64,000 nucleotides of DNA from Micromonospora sp. NBC_00421 (GTDB taxonomy: Bacteria > Actinomycetota > Actinomycetes > Mycobacteriales > Micromonosporaceae): contig NZ_CP107929.1 in NCBI RefSeq assembly GCF_036017915.1, forward strand, positions 2,387,501-2,451,500, given 5' to 3'. The position numbers and the translations under genes are program-made. The number at the start of each line of letters is the position of its first letter. Within the stretch, counting starts at the first letter, position 1. The notes under the pieces were generated by a model. That model was not told the DNA's origin, did no database searches, and saw nothing but the letters and a program-made list of their open reading frames with translations. Shown here piece after piece: positions 51,397 through 62,297 of the stretch.

Positions 51397-51690
51397 TTAT
51401 CGAGGCCCGCATATCACGGAGAGCATGTCGAGCCAGGCGCTGCCGACGAGGGCGACCGGGTAGCGGGCCTCCCTGACCTGCCCGTCGGCGGTCTCGACGG
51501 AGAACCGCACCGGCAGCGGCTCCGCTGCGAACGGCTCCCCGCACTGGAACAGCACCACCACGCCGATCCAGCCGGTGCCACCGGGCCGGATCAGCCTCGT
51601 CCGGCCGAGATCGTGGACGAGCACGGTGGGGCTCTCCGCCCGGACCGACCGTACCGGCCCCGGCCACCACCCGGTACGGTCCAGGACCAT
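51397..51690 (-). CDS. Hypothetical 97-residue protein
   Basis: A beta-rich sequence ([60 protein letters not shown]) with no recognised motif. Its ATG at 51690 shares bases with the esterase ATG on the other strand (CATG at 51688-51691). The last 50 residues look protein-like, but no ribosome binding site is evident, so it may be a chance frame. Confidence 0.35.
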   Translation of the reverse strand: MVLDRTGWWPGPVRSVRAESPTVLVHDLGRTRLIRPGGTGWIGVVVLFQCGEPFAAEPLPVRFSVETADGQVREARYPVALVGSAWLDMLSVICGPR

Positions 51691-52477
51691 GGCACTGATG
51701 CGTTGCGACTTCGACTCCGAGGCACTGGGGCTCAGCACCTCGATGACGGTGATCCTGCCGCAACGCGACCCGTCCCGGGTGGAGCTGCCCACGGGGACGG
51801 CCGACGCGGACCCGCCTGTGCTCTACCTGCTGCACGGCCTCAGCGACGACGACACCGCCTGGGTGCGCCAGACCTCGATCGAGCGCTACGTGTCATCGCT
51901 GGGCCTGGCCGTGGTGATGCCGCAGGTCGGGCGCAGCTTCTATTCCGACGAGAAGCACGGCAACCGGTACTGGACCTTCCTCACCGAGGAGCTGCCCCGG
52001 GTCTGCCGGTCGTTCTTCCGGCTCTCCGACCGCCGGGAGGACACCTTCGTGGCCGGGCTGTCGATGGGCGGCTACGGCGCGGTGAAGTGGGCGCTACGGC
52101 AGCCGGAGCGGTTCGCCGCCGCAGCAAGCCTGTCGGGGGCGCTCAACGTCGCCCACCGCCGGCACCATCCGGACCGGCCGCTCGATCCGGACGTCTGGCA
52201 CACCATCTGGGGGGACGCCCCGGTGGCCGGCCCCGACGACGACACCGTCGCGCTGGTGGGTCGGGTCGGGCCCGACACTCCCCCGCTCTACGTCGCCTGC
52301 GGCACCGAGGACTTCCTGTACGACGACAACGTGCGTTTCGTCGAGGCCGCCCGGGAGCGCGGCGTGCCGGTGACAGTGGAGTTCTCCCCCGGCGACCACG
52401 ACTGGCCGTACTGGGACGCGACGATCCGGGACGTGCTGGCCTGGCTGCCGCTGCGCACCCGGCCGCCGGCCGGCTGA
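51689..52477 (+). CDS. Esterase of the EstA / S-formylglutathione hydrolase (esterase D) family
   Basis: A 262-residue serine esterase. Typical blocks are [40 protein letters not shown], the nucleophile [15 protein letters not shown], the acid in [14 protein letters not shown] and the His in [12 protein letters not shown]. Related enzymes are tributyrin esterases and acyl-ester hydrolases; the substrate is open. ATG 51689 gives the start that family members share. Confidence 0.9.
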   Translation: MALMRCDFDSEALGLSTSMTVILPQRDPSRVELPTGTADADPPVLYLLHGLSDDDTAWVRQTSIERYVSSLGLAVVMPQVGRSFYSDEKHGNRYWTFLTEELPRVCRSFFRLSDRREDTFVAGLSMGGYGAVKWALRQPERFAAAASLSGALNVAHRRHHPDRPLDPDVWHTIWGDAPVAGPDDDTVALVGRVGPDTPPLYVACGTEDFLYDDNVRFVEAARERGVPVTVEFSPGDHDWPYWDATIRDVLAWLPLRTRPPAG

Positions 52478-52499
52478 GCGGCGGACACCTGCCGTGCCG

Positions 52500-53345
52500 T
52501 CAGCGGGGCGGCAGGGACGAGCGGGCCACCGGGAAGTCGAACCAGGTGTCCGGGTAGGGCTCGTCGGCGTACCGGTAGTGCCACCACTCCCGGTCGTAGT
52601 TGACGAAACCGCAGTCGGTCATCAGGCGCTTGAGCAGTTGCCTGTTGGTCCGGGCGGTGCCGGTGATCCGGGCGTCGGCGGTGTGCGCCAGCGGGTCGAA
52701 ACAGTCGAAGCCGGTGCCCATGTCGATTGCCCCGTCGGCGAACCGCCTGTCGGCCGGATCGGTGCAGGCCACCAGCGGCTGTCCCGGGGCGTACGAGGAG
52801 CGGGGCGGGGCCGGGCGGGGCTCCAGGGTCAGGTCGAGGGTGCTGCCCCGGCTGTGCGCGGTGGGTGCACCGAGGTAGCCGTCGGCGAAGAGCCTCGACT
52901 TGGCCACCCGGGGATAGAACTCGGCCTTCATCTGCTGCCCGGCCGCGCCCTTCGCCCACCGGACGAACTCGTCGGCGGCGCGCTGCGGGCGGTAGCAGTC
53001 GTAGACCCGCAGGCTCAACCCCCGGGCGCGGGCGGCGTCCTGCACCCGGCGTAGCGCCTCGGCGGCGGTACGGGTGAGCAGGCACAACGGCTCGTCGTAG
53101 CCGTCCACCGGGCGGCCGACGAAGTTGTGCGGGCCGGCGTACCGGATGTCGACGACGATGCTCGGGTCCACCTCGGACAGCAGCACCACGTCGGCCGGGG
53201 CACGGGGTCCGGTCGGGGTGGGCGTGGCGGCGTCCGCCAGCGGCGCGGGCTGCGGTGGCCGGTCACAGCCCGCCGCCGCGAGCACCACCGCGACGAGCAG
53301 CAACCGGACCAGCACCCACCGGCGGCGGTGCGCGCCGGGCCTCAC
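52500..53345 (-). CDS. D-Ala-D-Ala dipeptidase (VanX/DdpX-like) lipoprotein
   Basis: A 281-residue peptidase M15D. The N-terminus RWVLVRLLLVAVVLAAAGCD is a lipoprotein signal, so it is anchored outside the membrane. The zinc site is in TAHSRGSTLDLTL (His and Asp) and REWWHYRYADE (catalytic Glu and His); VYDCYRPQRAADEFVRWAKG is also conserved. It cleaves D-Ala-D-Ala dipeptide and may take part in wall recycling. VanX resistance enzymes are cytoplasmic, so glycopeptide resistance is unlikely. GTG 53345 overlaps the stop of the carboxypeptidase gene before it (GTGA), coupling the two. Confidence 0.9.
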   Translation of the reverse strand: MRPGAHRRRWVLVRLLLVAVVLAAAGCDRPPQPAPLADAATPTPTGPRAPADVVLLSEVDPSIVVDIRYAGPHNFVGRPVDGYDEPLCLLTRTAAEALRRVQDAARARGLSLRVYDCYRPQRAADEFVRWAKGAAGQQMKAEFYPRVAKSRLFADGYLGAPTAHSRGSTLDLTLEPRPAPPRSSYAPGQPLVACTDPADRRFADGAIDMGTGFDCFDPLAHTADARITGTARTNRQLLKRLMTDCGFVNYDREWWHYRYADEPYPDTWFDFPVARSSLPPR

Positions 53346-54616
53346 CGCCGTCGGCGGATGTCGTGGGGTCGGTGGCGAAGGGCGAGCAGCAGCCCGGCGA
53401 GTCCGGCCACGACGGCGGCCAGGGAGACCGCGACCAGCGGACGTGACCAGGGGTGACCGGCCGGGTCGAGCCGGCTCGGACCACCGGCGGCGGCCAGCGG
53501 GGGCGGGGTGGCGGTGGCAGTGGCGGTCCCGGACGGGCCAGCGGTCAGCTCGCCCGGGTTGACCAGTCGGCCCACCGCCGCGCCCCGGGGCACCCCGAAG
53601 CCCCAGTCGAGCAGGGCCGCGCCCTGTTCCCAGCCCCGCTTGTCGACGACCTCCGCACCGAGCAGGGTGACCACCAGCCGCCGTCCGCCACGCTCGGCGG
53701 CCCCGACGTAGGTGTGCCGGGCCAGGTCGGTGAAACCGGTCTTCCCGCCCAGCGCCCCCGGGTAGCGGTAGAGCAGCTGGTTGTCGTTCTGGATCGGGAA
53801 GGCCTTCTCGCCGAGCGCCGGCTGGGCGGGGATCGTCGCCTCCCGGGTGGTGTCGTAGCGGCGGAAGGTGGCGTCGGCGAAGCAGGCGCGGGCGATCAGT
53901 GCCAGGTCGTACGCGCTGGTGAACTGGCCCGGCCCGTCCAGCCCGGACGGGGTCACCGCGTGGGTCTGCAACGCGCCGAGCTGCCGGGCGTGTGCGTTCA
54001 TCGCCCGCAACCCGCCGGGCAGCCCGTCCGGGCCACCGCCGAGGCGGGCCAGCGCGTTCGCCGCCTCGTTGCCGGACTTGAGCAGCAGGCCCAGCCAGAG
54101 GGTCTCGATCCGGTACCGGCCACCCTCGGCGAAACCCACGGCGGAGCTGCCGGGCTCGATGTCGAGGTCGCCGTCGGTGAGGGTGACCACCTGCTGGGGG
54201 TCGAGTTTCGGCAGCACGGTGGCGGCGAGCAGTAGCTTCTGCACGCTGGCCGGGGTGGCGTACTCGTGTGGTCCGCAGCCGCCGAGCACGTCGCCGCTGT
54301 CCAGGTCGGCGACCACCCAGGAGGCGGCCGGCACGGCGGGCGGTGCGGGCGTCCCGGCGGGGCGTACCAGCGCCTCGGTGGCCAGGGCCGGACCGCCGAC
54401 CGCACGGGCGGTGGGATCCGCGCGCGGCGGCACCGGCCGGGGTGGCCGGGACGCCGCCGGCACGGCCGCGCACGGCCCGGTGATCACCGCACCGGGAGCG
54501 GCCACCGCACCGGGAGCGGCCACGGCACCGGGAGCGGCCACCGCACCGGCGGGCGCGCCGACCGGCGACAGCAGGAGGGCAGCGATGACAGCGGCGGTAC
54601 GTCCCCGAACTCTCAC
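53342..54616 (-). CDS. D-Ala-D-Ala carboxypeptidase (PBP5/6-like), copy 1
   Basis: A 424-residue low-mass penicillin-binding protein. After the signal peptide (RTAAVIAALLLSPVGAPAG) come three perfect Ala-Pro-Gly-Ala-Val-Ala-type repeats and a Pro-rich spacer. The transpeptidase domain has SxxK in TPASVQKLLLAA (Ser124, Lys127), SxN in LKSGNEAANAL and KTG in GALGGKTGFTDLA. A C-terminal membrane helix (PLVAVSLAAVVAGLAGLLLA) anchors it. It trims the terminal D-Ala of peptidoglycan stem peptides. GTG 54616 is the start. It is co-translated with the VanX-like lipoprotein, which would deal with related products. Confidence 0.92.
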   Translation of the reverse strand: MRVRGRTAAVIAALLLSPVGAPAGAVAAPGAVAAPGAVAAPGAVITGPCAAVPAASRPPRPVPPRADPTARAVGGPALATEALVRPAGTPAPPAVPAASWVVADLDSGDVLGGCGPHEYATPASVQKLLLAATVLPKLDPQQVVTLTDGDLDIEPGSSAVGFAEGGRYRIETLWLGLLLKSGNEAANALARLGGGPDGLPGGLRAMNAHARQLGALQTHAVTPSGLDGPGQFTSAYDLALIARACFADATFRRYDTTREATIPAQPALGEKAFPIQNDNQLLYRYPGALGGKTGFTDLARHTYVGAAERGGRRLVVTLLGAEVVDKRGWEQGAALLDWGFGVPRGAAVGRLVNPGELTAGPSGTATATATPPPLAAAGGPSRLDPAGHPWSRPLVAVSLAAVVAGLAGLLLALRHRPHDIRRRR

Positions 54617-54861
54617 GCTGACGAACGTAGTGATCCCGGGCCGGCCGCTCGGGCGATCCGGCGAATCACGCCCGGCCGCCCCCTGCGGGCCGGTAGGGTG
54701 CCGCCCCTGGCCCGGTCCACGCCGACCCACCACGCCGATGGTCGGTACGTGACCGCGTAGACGGTCGATACGTGACCGCCGGCCCACGTGACAGTGGCGG
54801 AAGGTGTCGACGACGGTCCACGCGGGTAGCGGAGAGGTAGGCACCGGTGAAGGAGGAGACC

Positions 54862-55092
54862 ATGACCGACCCCCGTTACGCCCCGCTCGGCCTCGCGGCC
54901 AGTGGTGGCCTCGTCGACCTCGATGAGATCGACACCCGTCCCGTGGTGGGGGCGGACGACGCCCGCGCCGACGCCGCCCGGGCCGGCGCGGACGTGGACC
55001 TGTCCGAGGCGGACCGGGACGGTGACGGCGTGCCGGTCGGTGCGGCCGACGCGGACGCCGACCGGGCCCGGGCCGCAGACGAGGAGAGCTGA
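54862..55092 (+). CDS. Small acidic protein
   Basis: A 76-residue, strongly acidic Asp/Ala-rich protein (MTDPRYAPLGLAASGGLVDL, DADADRARAADEES). ATG 54862 follows AAGGAGGAG. The Asp-x-Asp runs (SEADRDGDGVPVG) resemble a single calcium-binding loop, but no full EF-hand is present. It lies alone between minus-strand genes. Function unknown. Confidence 0.6.
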   Translation: MTDPRYAPLGLAASGGLVDLDEIDTRPVVGADDARADAARAGADVDLSEADRDGDGVPVGAADADADRARAADEES

Positions 55093-55183
55093 CCGTCCGG
55101 GCGGGGCGCTCGACCGCCCCGCCCGGACCGGCTCGGCGGCCTGCCGGATGTGATCCCGGCCGGCAGGCCGATGCTCCGCCGGC

Positions 55184-55963
55184 TCAGTGGCCCCGGATGG
55201 CGCGGTGGATCTGCACCGGGAGGGCCGGGGCGCCGTCGACCGGCGCCGGGTCCTCGGCGGTGGGTGCGATACCACCGGCGGCGATCCGGTCCAGGGTGGC
55301 CAGCCCGGCCGCGTCGATGCTGCCGAACACGGTGTAGTTGGGCCGCAGCGCCGAATCCGACTGGACCAGGAAGAACTGACTGCCGTTGGTGTCCGGCCCG
55401 GCGTTGGCCATGGCCAGGGTGCCCCGGGCGTAGAGCCGGCGGACCCCGGTGGGGTCGGTCGGCGCGGGCGGCAGGTCGGTGGGTAGTTCGTCGCGGTAGC
55501 GGTAGCCCGGCCCGCCCTCACCGGACCCGGACGGGTCGCCGCACTGGAGCACCTTCAACGTCGGGTAGGCGGTCAGCCGGTGGCAGGGCGTCCAGTCGTA
55601 GAACCGGTGCCGGGCCAGGTGCAGGAAGCTCTGCACGGTGCACGGGGCCTGCTCCCGGTCCAGGGTCAGCCCGATCGGCCCCTGGTTGGTGCGCAGGGTG
55701 ACCCGGACCGTGCCGTGGTCCGGCGTCCGTCGCGGGTCCGGCGGTAGCGGGACCGGCCGGGCCGCCGGCTCGTCGGGCGTGGAGGTGTACGCGCACGGCC
55801 CCTTCGTGGTCCGGGCGGCGCTCGGCCCGTCGGCCGGCGCGGCGACGGCCGCGGTGCCACCGACGACGACCAGCGCGGCCGAGGCCAGCGCCGCCCCGAC
55901 GAGGCGGGCCAGCCGGCCGTGGGCACGCGACCCGGCGGCGAACGGTCGGGGTTCACTCGACAC
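55184..55963 (-). CDS. Exported cyclophilin-type peptidyl-prolyl isomerase
   Basis: A 259-residue cyclophilin. An N-terminal signal or anchor helix (RLVGAALASAALVVVGGTAA) leads to the CsA-binding fold: VTLRTNQGPIGLTLDREQAP, CTVQSFLHLARHRFYDWTPC, GTLAMANAGPDTNGSQFFLV and NYTVFGSI. The catalytic Arg of the usual FHR motif appears as PCHRL. It speeds folding of exported proteins. GTG 55963 with AGGAGG upstream is clear. It lies between the two carboxypeptidase genes on the same strand. Confidence 0.92.
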   Translation of the reverse strand: MSSEPRPFAAGSRAHGRLARLVGAALASAALVVVGGTAAVAAPADGPSAARTTKGPCAYTSTPDEPAARPVPLPPDPRRTPDHGTVRVTLRTNQGPIGLTLDREQAPCTVQSFLHLARHRFYDWTPCHRLTAYPTLKVLQCGDPSGSGEGGPGYRYRDELPTDLPPAPTDPTGVRRLYARGTLAMANAGPDTNGSQFFLVQSDSALRPNYTVFGSIDAAGLATLDRIAAGGIAPTAEDPAPVDGAPALPVQIHRAIRGH

Positions 55964-56091
55964 TGTGGTCCTCCTGGACTCGTGGTACCGGAGAGACGGG
56001 TGGTACCGGAACGACCGGAGTCTATGGAGGGCGGACCCGGTTGTCGACGCCGGCCGATCCCGGGCGAGGCGGCACCGGCGCGGGGCGACGG

Positions 56092-57348
56092 TCAGTCCCA
56101 GGCGACGCGTCGCCGGACCCGACGGCGGGCGCGACGTCGGCGGCCGACGGCGAGCAGGACGGCCAGCAACCCGACCAGTCCCGCAGCCCCGCCTACCACC
56201 GCCCCACCGAGCCGGTCCGGTGCGCCCACCGCCCGCCCGGCGGGAGTCGACGCGGCGGCCACCGGGGCGGACGCCGACGGTGCCGCGCTGGGGGTGGTCA
56301 CCTCACCGGGGTCGACCAGCCGGCCCACCGAGGCGTCCCGGGGCAGTCCGAAGCCCCAGTCGAGCAGCCGCGCCCCCTGCTCCCAGCCGCGCACCGGGCG
56401 GGCCTCCGCACCGAGCAGGGTCACCACCAGCCGCCGGCCGTCGCGTTCGGCGGCACCGACGTAGGTGTGCCGGGCCAGCTCGGTGAAACCGGTCTTGCCG
56501 CCCAGCGCCCCGGGGTAACGGTAGATCAACTGGTTCTCGTTCTGGATCTGGAAGCCGGGCTTGCGCAGCGTCGGTTGGGCCGGGATCTGGGTCCGCTCGG
56601 TCAGCGCGTACCGGCGGAAGGTGGGGTCGGCGAAACAGACCCGGGCGATCAACGCCAGGTCGTACGCGCTGGTGAACTGGCCCGGCCCGTCCAGCCCGGA
56701 CGGGGTCACCGCGTGGGTCTGCCACGCGCCGAGCCGACGGGCCTCGGCGTTCATCTCGCGTACCCCGGCCGATGCGTTACCCGCGCCGAGGCGGGCCAGC
56801 AGGTTGGCCGCGTCGTTGCCGGACTGGAGCAGCAGGCCGAGCCAGACGGTCTCGACCGGGTAGCGACCCCCGTCGAGCAGGCCGACCGCGGAGCTGCCCG
56901 GCTCGATGTCCAGATCCGGGCGGGTCACCGTGACCACCTGCTTCGGGTTCAGCTTCGGCAGCATGGTGGCGGCCAGCAGCAGCTTCTGCACGCTGGCCGG
57001 GGTGCCGTACTCGTGCGGGCCGCAGCCGCCGAGGACCGCCCCGGTGTCCAGGTCGGCGACCAGCCAGGAGGTCGCGGTGACCGGCGGCGGCGCGGGTGCG
57101 CCGGTCGGCACGGTCAGTCCGGGGGTGGCCAGCGCCTCCCCACCCACCACCTGCTGCGCGGGCACCGCCGGGGGCGGCACGGGGCGGGGTGGTCGGGTCA
57201 CCTTCGGTGCCGGCAGCTTCGGGCACGGCACGACGGCTGCGCGGGCCGTCCCGGCGCGGGTGGGGACGCCCGCGCGGGCCGGGACGGGCGTCGCCCCCGC
57301 AGTGAGGAGTACGGCCGCGACAGCGGCGGCCAGGACCCGGGGTCTCAT
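56092..57348 (-). CDS. D-Ala-D-Ala carboxypeptidase (PBP5/6-like), copy 2
   Basis: A 418-residue paralogue of the protein at 53342. The signal is MRPRVLAAAVAAVLLTAGAT, the active site again shows TPASVQKLLLAA, LQSGNDAANLL and GALGGKTGFTELA, and the end has a membrane helix (VVGGAAGLVGLLAVLLAVG) with a very basic tail. Long stretches are identical to copy 1 (HAVTPSGLDGPGQFTSAYDL), so this is a local duplication. The Ala-Pro-Gly repeats of copy 1 are absent. ATG 57348 is used. Confidence 0.92.
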   Translation of the reverse strand: MRPRVLAAAVAAVLLTAGATPVPARAGVPTRAGTARAAVVPCPKLPAPKVTRPPRPVPPPAVPAQQVVGGEALATPGLTVPTGAPAPPPVTATSWLVADLDTGAVLGGCGPHEYGTPASVQKLLLAATMLPKLNPKQVVTVTRPDLDIEPGSSAVGLLDGGRYPVETVWLGLLLQSGNDAANLLARLGAGNASAGVREMNAEARRLGAWQTHAVTPSGLDGPGQFTSAYDLALIARVCFADPTFRRYALTERTQIPAQPTLRKPGFQIQNENQLIYRYPGALGGKTGFTELARHTYVGAAERDGRRLVVTLLGAEARPVRGWEQGARLLDWGFGLPRDASVGRLVDPGEVTTPSAAPSASAPVAAASTPAGRAVGAPDRLGGAVVGGAAGLVGLLAVLLAVGRRRRARRRVRRRVAWD

Positions 57349-57729
57349 GGTGAGGCACCCTACCGATGCGGTACGCCGGATCCGCAGCCGCCGCGTCACC
57401 GGTCAGCACCGACGCGATCGACCCGTCGAGCACCCATCCATGCACCCTGAGTCCCCAGGTCGTGACGCAGGGATGATGAAATCGGTCTTTCCGCATCGAC
57501 CACGGGACCGCTCCCAACCCCTCCGACCTGCTAATTTATCGGATTCACACGCAGCGTCACCAGTGGCTCACCGAACTTCTTGAACGATCTCCGCGCGGTC
57601 CCCGTATCCATCGCCGCAAGGACGGATCGGGGCGGTCGCCAGTGCCACGAACCTCCTTGACCCCAGCCACCGTCGGGACCCCGGACGCGACGATCGTCCA
57701 CGGCCCGCCGGAGATCAGAGGAGAGGTAC
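57349..57729. other. Intergenic region before the repeat protein
   Basis: About 380 bp between divergent genes with no convincing frame. An AT-richer patch (CTAATTTATCGG at about 57531-57542) could contain the promoter of the repeat protein, leaving a leader of about 180 bases. Confidence 0.4.
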
Positions 57730-58920
57730 ATGGCCAGGCCAATGCGGAAGAATTCCGTCCTCAAGCTCGGCGGAGTGGGCGCCCTGGCGGTGCTGCTCCT
57801 GGGTGGCGGTCTGCAGCTCGCCTCCGCTGCCGAGAACACCGGCAGCACCGCCGCGCAGACCGTGAACTGCCCCACCGTGCGGGACAAGTTGCCGGCGGTT
57901 CCGGCCGCGGCGGCCGCCGGGGTGGAGCGGGAACTGGCCAACCTGGACGAGGAGATCGCCCGGCAGAACGAGCGGCTGGCCAAGCAGGCGGCCAACCCGC
58001 AGGGCGGCGCGAACTTCATCAACAACGCCATCCTCGGCCCGCTGAAGAGCAAGCGCGTCGCGGTGCTCGACCGCATCGAGATCAACTTCAACCGGGTCGG
58101 CGCGCAGCGCCCCGACCTGGACAGCCTGGCCACCTGCGGGCTGAACGCCCCGGGCGTCGCCAGCGCGCTGAACAGCTCCGTCAAGGCCGGCAACGCCGGT
58201 AACGCCGGCACGGGCGCGAACACCACGGGCGGCGCGCAGACGGTGAACTGCCCGACGCCGCAGATCCCCGCCGTACCGGCCCAGGCCGCCGCGAACGTCC
58301 AGGCCGAACTGGCCAACCTGGACAAGCAGATCAGCGAGGCCAACGCCCGCCTCGCCCAACAGGCCGCCAGCCCCCAGGGCGGCGCCAACTTCATCAACAA
58401 CGCCATCCTCGGCCCACTGAAGGACAAGCGCCAGGCCGCCCTCGACCGCATCGAGATCGCCTTCAACCGCGTCGGCGCACAACGCCCCGACCTCGACAAC
58501 TTCGCCACCTGCGGCCTCAACGGCGCGGGTGCCGGAAACGCGGGCGCGGGCAACGCCGGTGCCGGCAATGCGGGCGCCGGAAACGCTGGCGCGGGCAACG
58601 CGGGTGCCGGAAACGCCGGTGCGGGTGCCGCCCGGACGGTGAACTGCCCGACGCCGCAGATCCCCGCCGTGCCCGCCCAGGCCGCCGCGAACGTCCAGGC
58701 CGAACTGGCCAACCTCGACAAGCAGATCAACGAGGCCAACGCCCGCCTCGCCCAACAGGCCGCCAACCCCCAGGGCGGCGCCAACTTCATCAACAACGCC
58801 ATCCTCGGCCCCCTCAAGGACAAGCGCCAGGCCGCCCTCGACCGCATCGAGATCGCCTTCAACCGCGTCGGCGCACAACGCCCCAACCTCGACAACTTCG
58901 CCACCTGCGGCCTGAACTGA
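57730..58920 (+). CDS. Secreted protein of three two-Cys repeats, unknown family
   Basis: A 396-residue exported protein. ATG 57730 with GAGGAGAG upstream gives a signal peptide (LGGVGALAVLLLGGGLQLAS, cut near ASAAEN). Three repeats of about 100 residues follow, at about 43-140, 172-268 and 299-396. Each begins TVNCPT and ends FATCGLN or LATCGLN, so one disulfide per repeat is likely. Between lie a coiled helix (VQAELANLDKQISEANARLA) and the constant block NPQGGANFINNAILGPLK. Repeats 2 and 3 are almost identical, also at DNA level. Linkers are Gly-Asn-Ala-Gly-Ala runs. I do not recognise the family; a wall or surface structural or binding role is inference. Confidence 0.85.
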   Translation: MARPMRKNSVLKLGGVGALAVLLLGGGLQLASAAENTGSTAAQTVNCPTVRDKLPAVPAAAAAGVERELANLDEEIARQNERLAKQAANPQGGANFINNAILGPLKSKRVAVLDRIEINFNRVGAQRPDLDSLATCGLNAPGVASALNSSVKAGNAGNAGTGANTTGGAQTVNCPTPQIPAVPAQAAANVQAELANLDKQISEANARLAQQAASPQGGANFINNAILGPLKDKRQAALDRIEIAFNRVGAQRPDLDNFATCGLNGAGAGNAGAGNAGAGNAGAGNAGAGNAGAGNAGAGAARTVNCPTPQIPAVPAQAAANVQAELANLDKQINEANARLAQQAANPQGGANFINNAILGPLKDKRQAALDRIEIAFNRVGAQRPNLDNFATCGLN

Positions 58921-58933
58921 CCCCCTCGCCCAC

Positions 58934-58966
58934 GGACGGCCCGGCGGATGATCCGCCGGGCCGTCC
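58934..58966 (+). terminator. Terminator after the repeat protein
   Basis: GGACGGCCCGGCGGAT and ATCCGCCGGGCCGTCC are perfect 16-bp arms around one G, 13 bases after the stop; it also faces the convergent MerR gene. Confidence 0.75.
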
Positions 58967-59007
58967 GGCTTTCCGGCCCGCCCGGTGCCCCTCGGTGGGC
59001 CGTCGGC

Positions 59008-59727
59008 TCAGTGACCCTCGGTGGGCCCGGTCTCGGCCAGGTAGTCGTACAGCGCGGCGGAGGCCCGCAGCCGGCGCAGGCTGCGGCGGTGCAGGTCCTG
59101 CTCCCGCCGGGCCAGCTCCGCCCGGACCCGGTCCGGCCGGCCGGTGCTGCGCAGTTCGGCGAGGACCGCGGTGATGATGTCGAACGGGTAGCCGCCCCGG
59201 CGCAGCAGCGCCACGACCTGCGCCGCCCGCCACTCGGCCACGTCGTACACCCGGTAGCCGGTGCCGCGTTGCCGGTGCGGGCGGAGCAGGCCACGTTGCT
59301 CCCACAGGCGCAGCTGCGAGGTGCGCACGCCGACCTGGGCGGCCACCACACCGATCCGGGCGTCCCGGCGGGGCACGGCCGCCGCAGGGCTGGCCAGCAC
59401 CGTGGTGAAGGCGCCCAGCACCCGGGCGATCTCGGCCCGTTCACGGTCCAGCTCGGCATGCCCGGCGTCGAGCGCGGCGAGCGCCGTCGGCAGCTCACCC
59501 CGGTGCACGGCGGCCAGCACCTCCCGGGTACGCGACCAACCGTGCCCCTCGGCCATCAGGCGGGCCACCGCGAGGGCCCGGACGTGCCGCCCGGTGAACA
59601 TCCGGTAGCCGCTCGGGGTGCGGTCGGCCGGTGGCAGCACCCCGTCGGCCAGATAGTTGCGCACCTGCTGGGTGGAGATCCCCGCGCTGGCCGCGACGTC
59701 GATCATCCGCCACCGCCGCTCCCCCAC
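59008..59727 (-). CDS. MerR-family regulator with two MerR-like domains (TioE-like)
   Basis: A 239-residue regulator. The first winged helix is at residues 7-75 (MIDVAASAGISTQQVRNYLA, TPSGYRMFTGRHVRALAVAR) and a second MerR-like unit at about 122-190 (IGVVAAQVGVRTSQLRLWEQ, GTGYRVYDVAEWRAAQVVAL). This doubled form resembles TioE of antibiotic gene clusters. No Cys metal site is seen, so it probably senses a drug. GTG 59727 or ATG 59706 is the start. It is divergent from the UvrA-like gene, with a candidate operator between. Confidence 0.85.
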   Translation of the reverse strand: MGERRWRMIDVAASAGISTQQVRNYLADGVLPPADRTPSGYRMFTGRHVRALAVARLMAEGHGWSRTREVLAAVHRGELPTALAALDAGHAELDRERAEIARVLGAFTTVLASPAAAVPRRDARIGVVAAQVGVRTSQLRLWEQRGLLRPHRQRGTGYRVYDVAEWRAAQVVALLRRGGYPFDIITAVLAELRSTGRPDRVRAELARREQDLHRRSLRRLRASAALYDYLAETGPTEGH

Positions 59728-59755
59728 CCGCTCAGCTTACCGGTTGTCATGTGGT

Positions 59756-59815
59756 TTGAGACTTTCCGCCCAGCTCTCTCCCCACCAGCGCGGCGGCTGC
59801 CGGCAGAAGTCTCAA
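59756..59815. promoter_or_regulatory. Inverted repeat between the MerR and UvrA-like genes
   Basis: TTGAGACTT (59756-59764) and AAGTCTCAA (59807-59815) are perfect 9-base arms 42 bases apart, in an otherwise GC-rich 95-bp divergent gap. They may be two half-operators for the MerR-type protein or a single-stranded stem in the UvrA-like leader; the second arm ends 7 bases before ATG 59823. Confidence 0.5.
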
Positions 59816-59822
59816 CAGGATC

Positions 59823-62117
<2,295 letters not shown>

Positions 62118-62175
62118 CCGACAGGTCGCGCAGCTCGGCCCGGCATGGCGGCGGCGTCGGTCGTCATCGCCCCGG

Positions 62176-62281
62176 CCGGCAGGCGGGACCGGTCGCGCGG
62201 GACCGGCAGGCGGGACCGGTCGCGCGGGACCGGCAGGCGGGACCGGTCGCGCGGGACCGGCAGGCGGGACCGGTCGCGCGG
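62176..62281. repeat. 27-bp tandem repeat, about four copies
   Basis: The unit GACCGGCAGGCGGGACCGGT plus CGCGCGG is repeated exactly three times (62201-62281), with a 25-base partial copy before it. It lies between convergent genes. Each unit contains the palindrome ACCGGT, and the copies are identical, which suggests recent expansion. Confidence 0.85.
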
Positions 62282-62297
62282 GTCTGGGCGAGAGCGG

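Noticed and set aside
52500..53345. VanX-type glycopeptide resistance gene
   Set aside because: The enzyme has a lipoprotein signal and no vanH/vanA or VanRS genes beside it; a wall-recycling role is more likely.
57531..59498. Long minus-strand frames opposite the three-repeat secreted protein
   Set aside because: They repeat only because the plus-strand gene repeats; the plus strand has the signal peptide, ribosome site and terminator.
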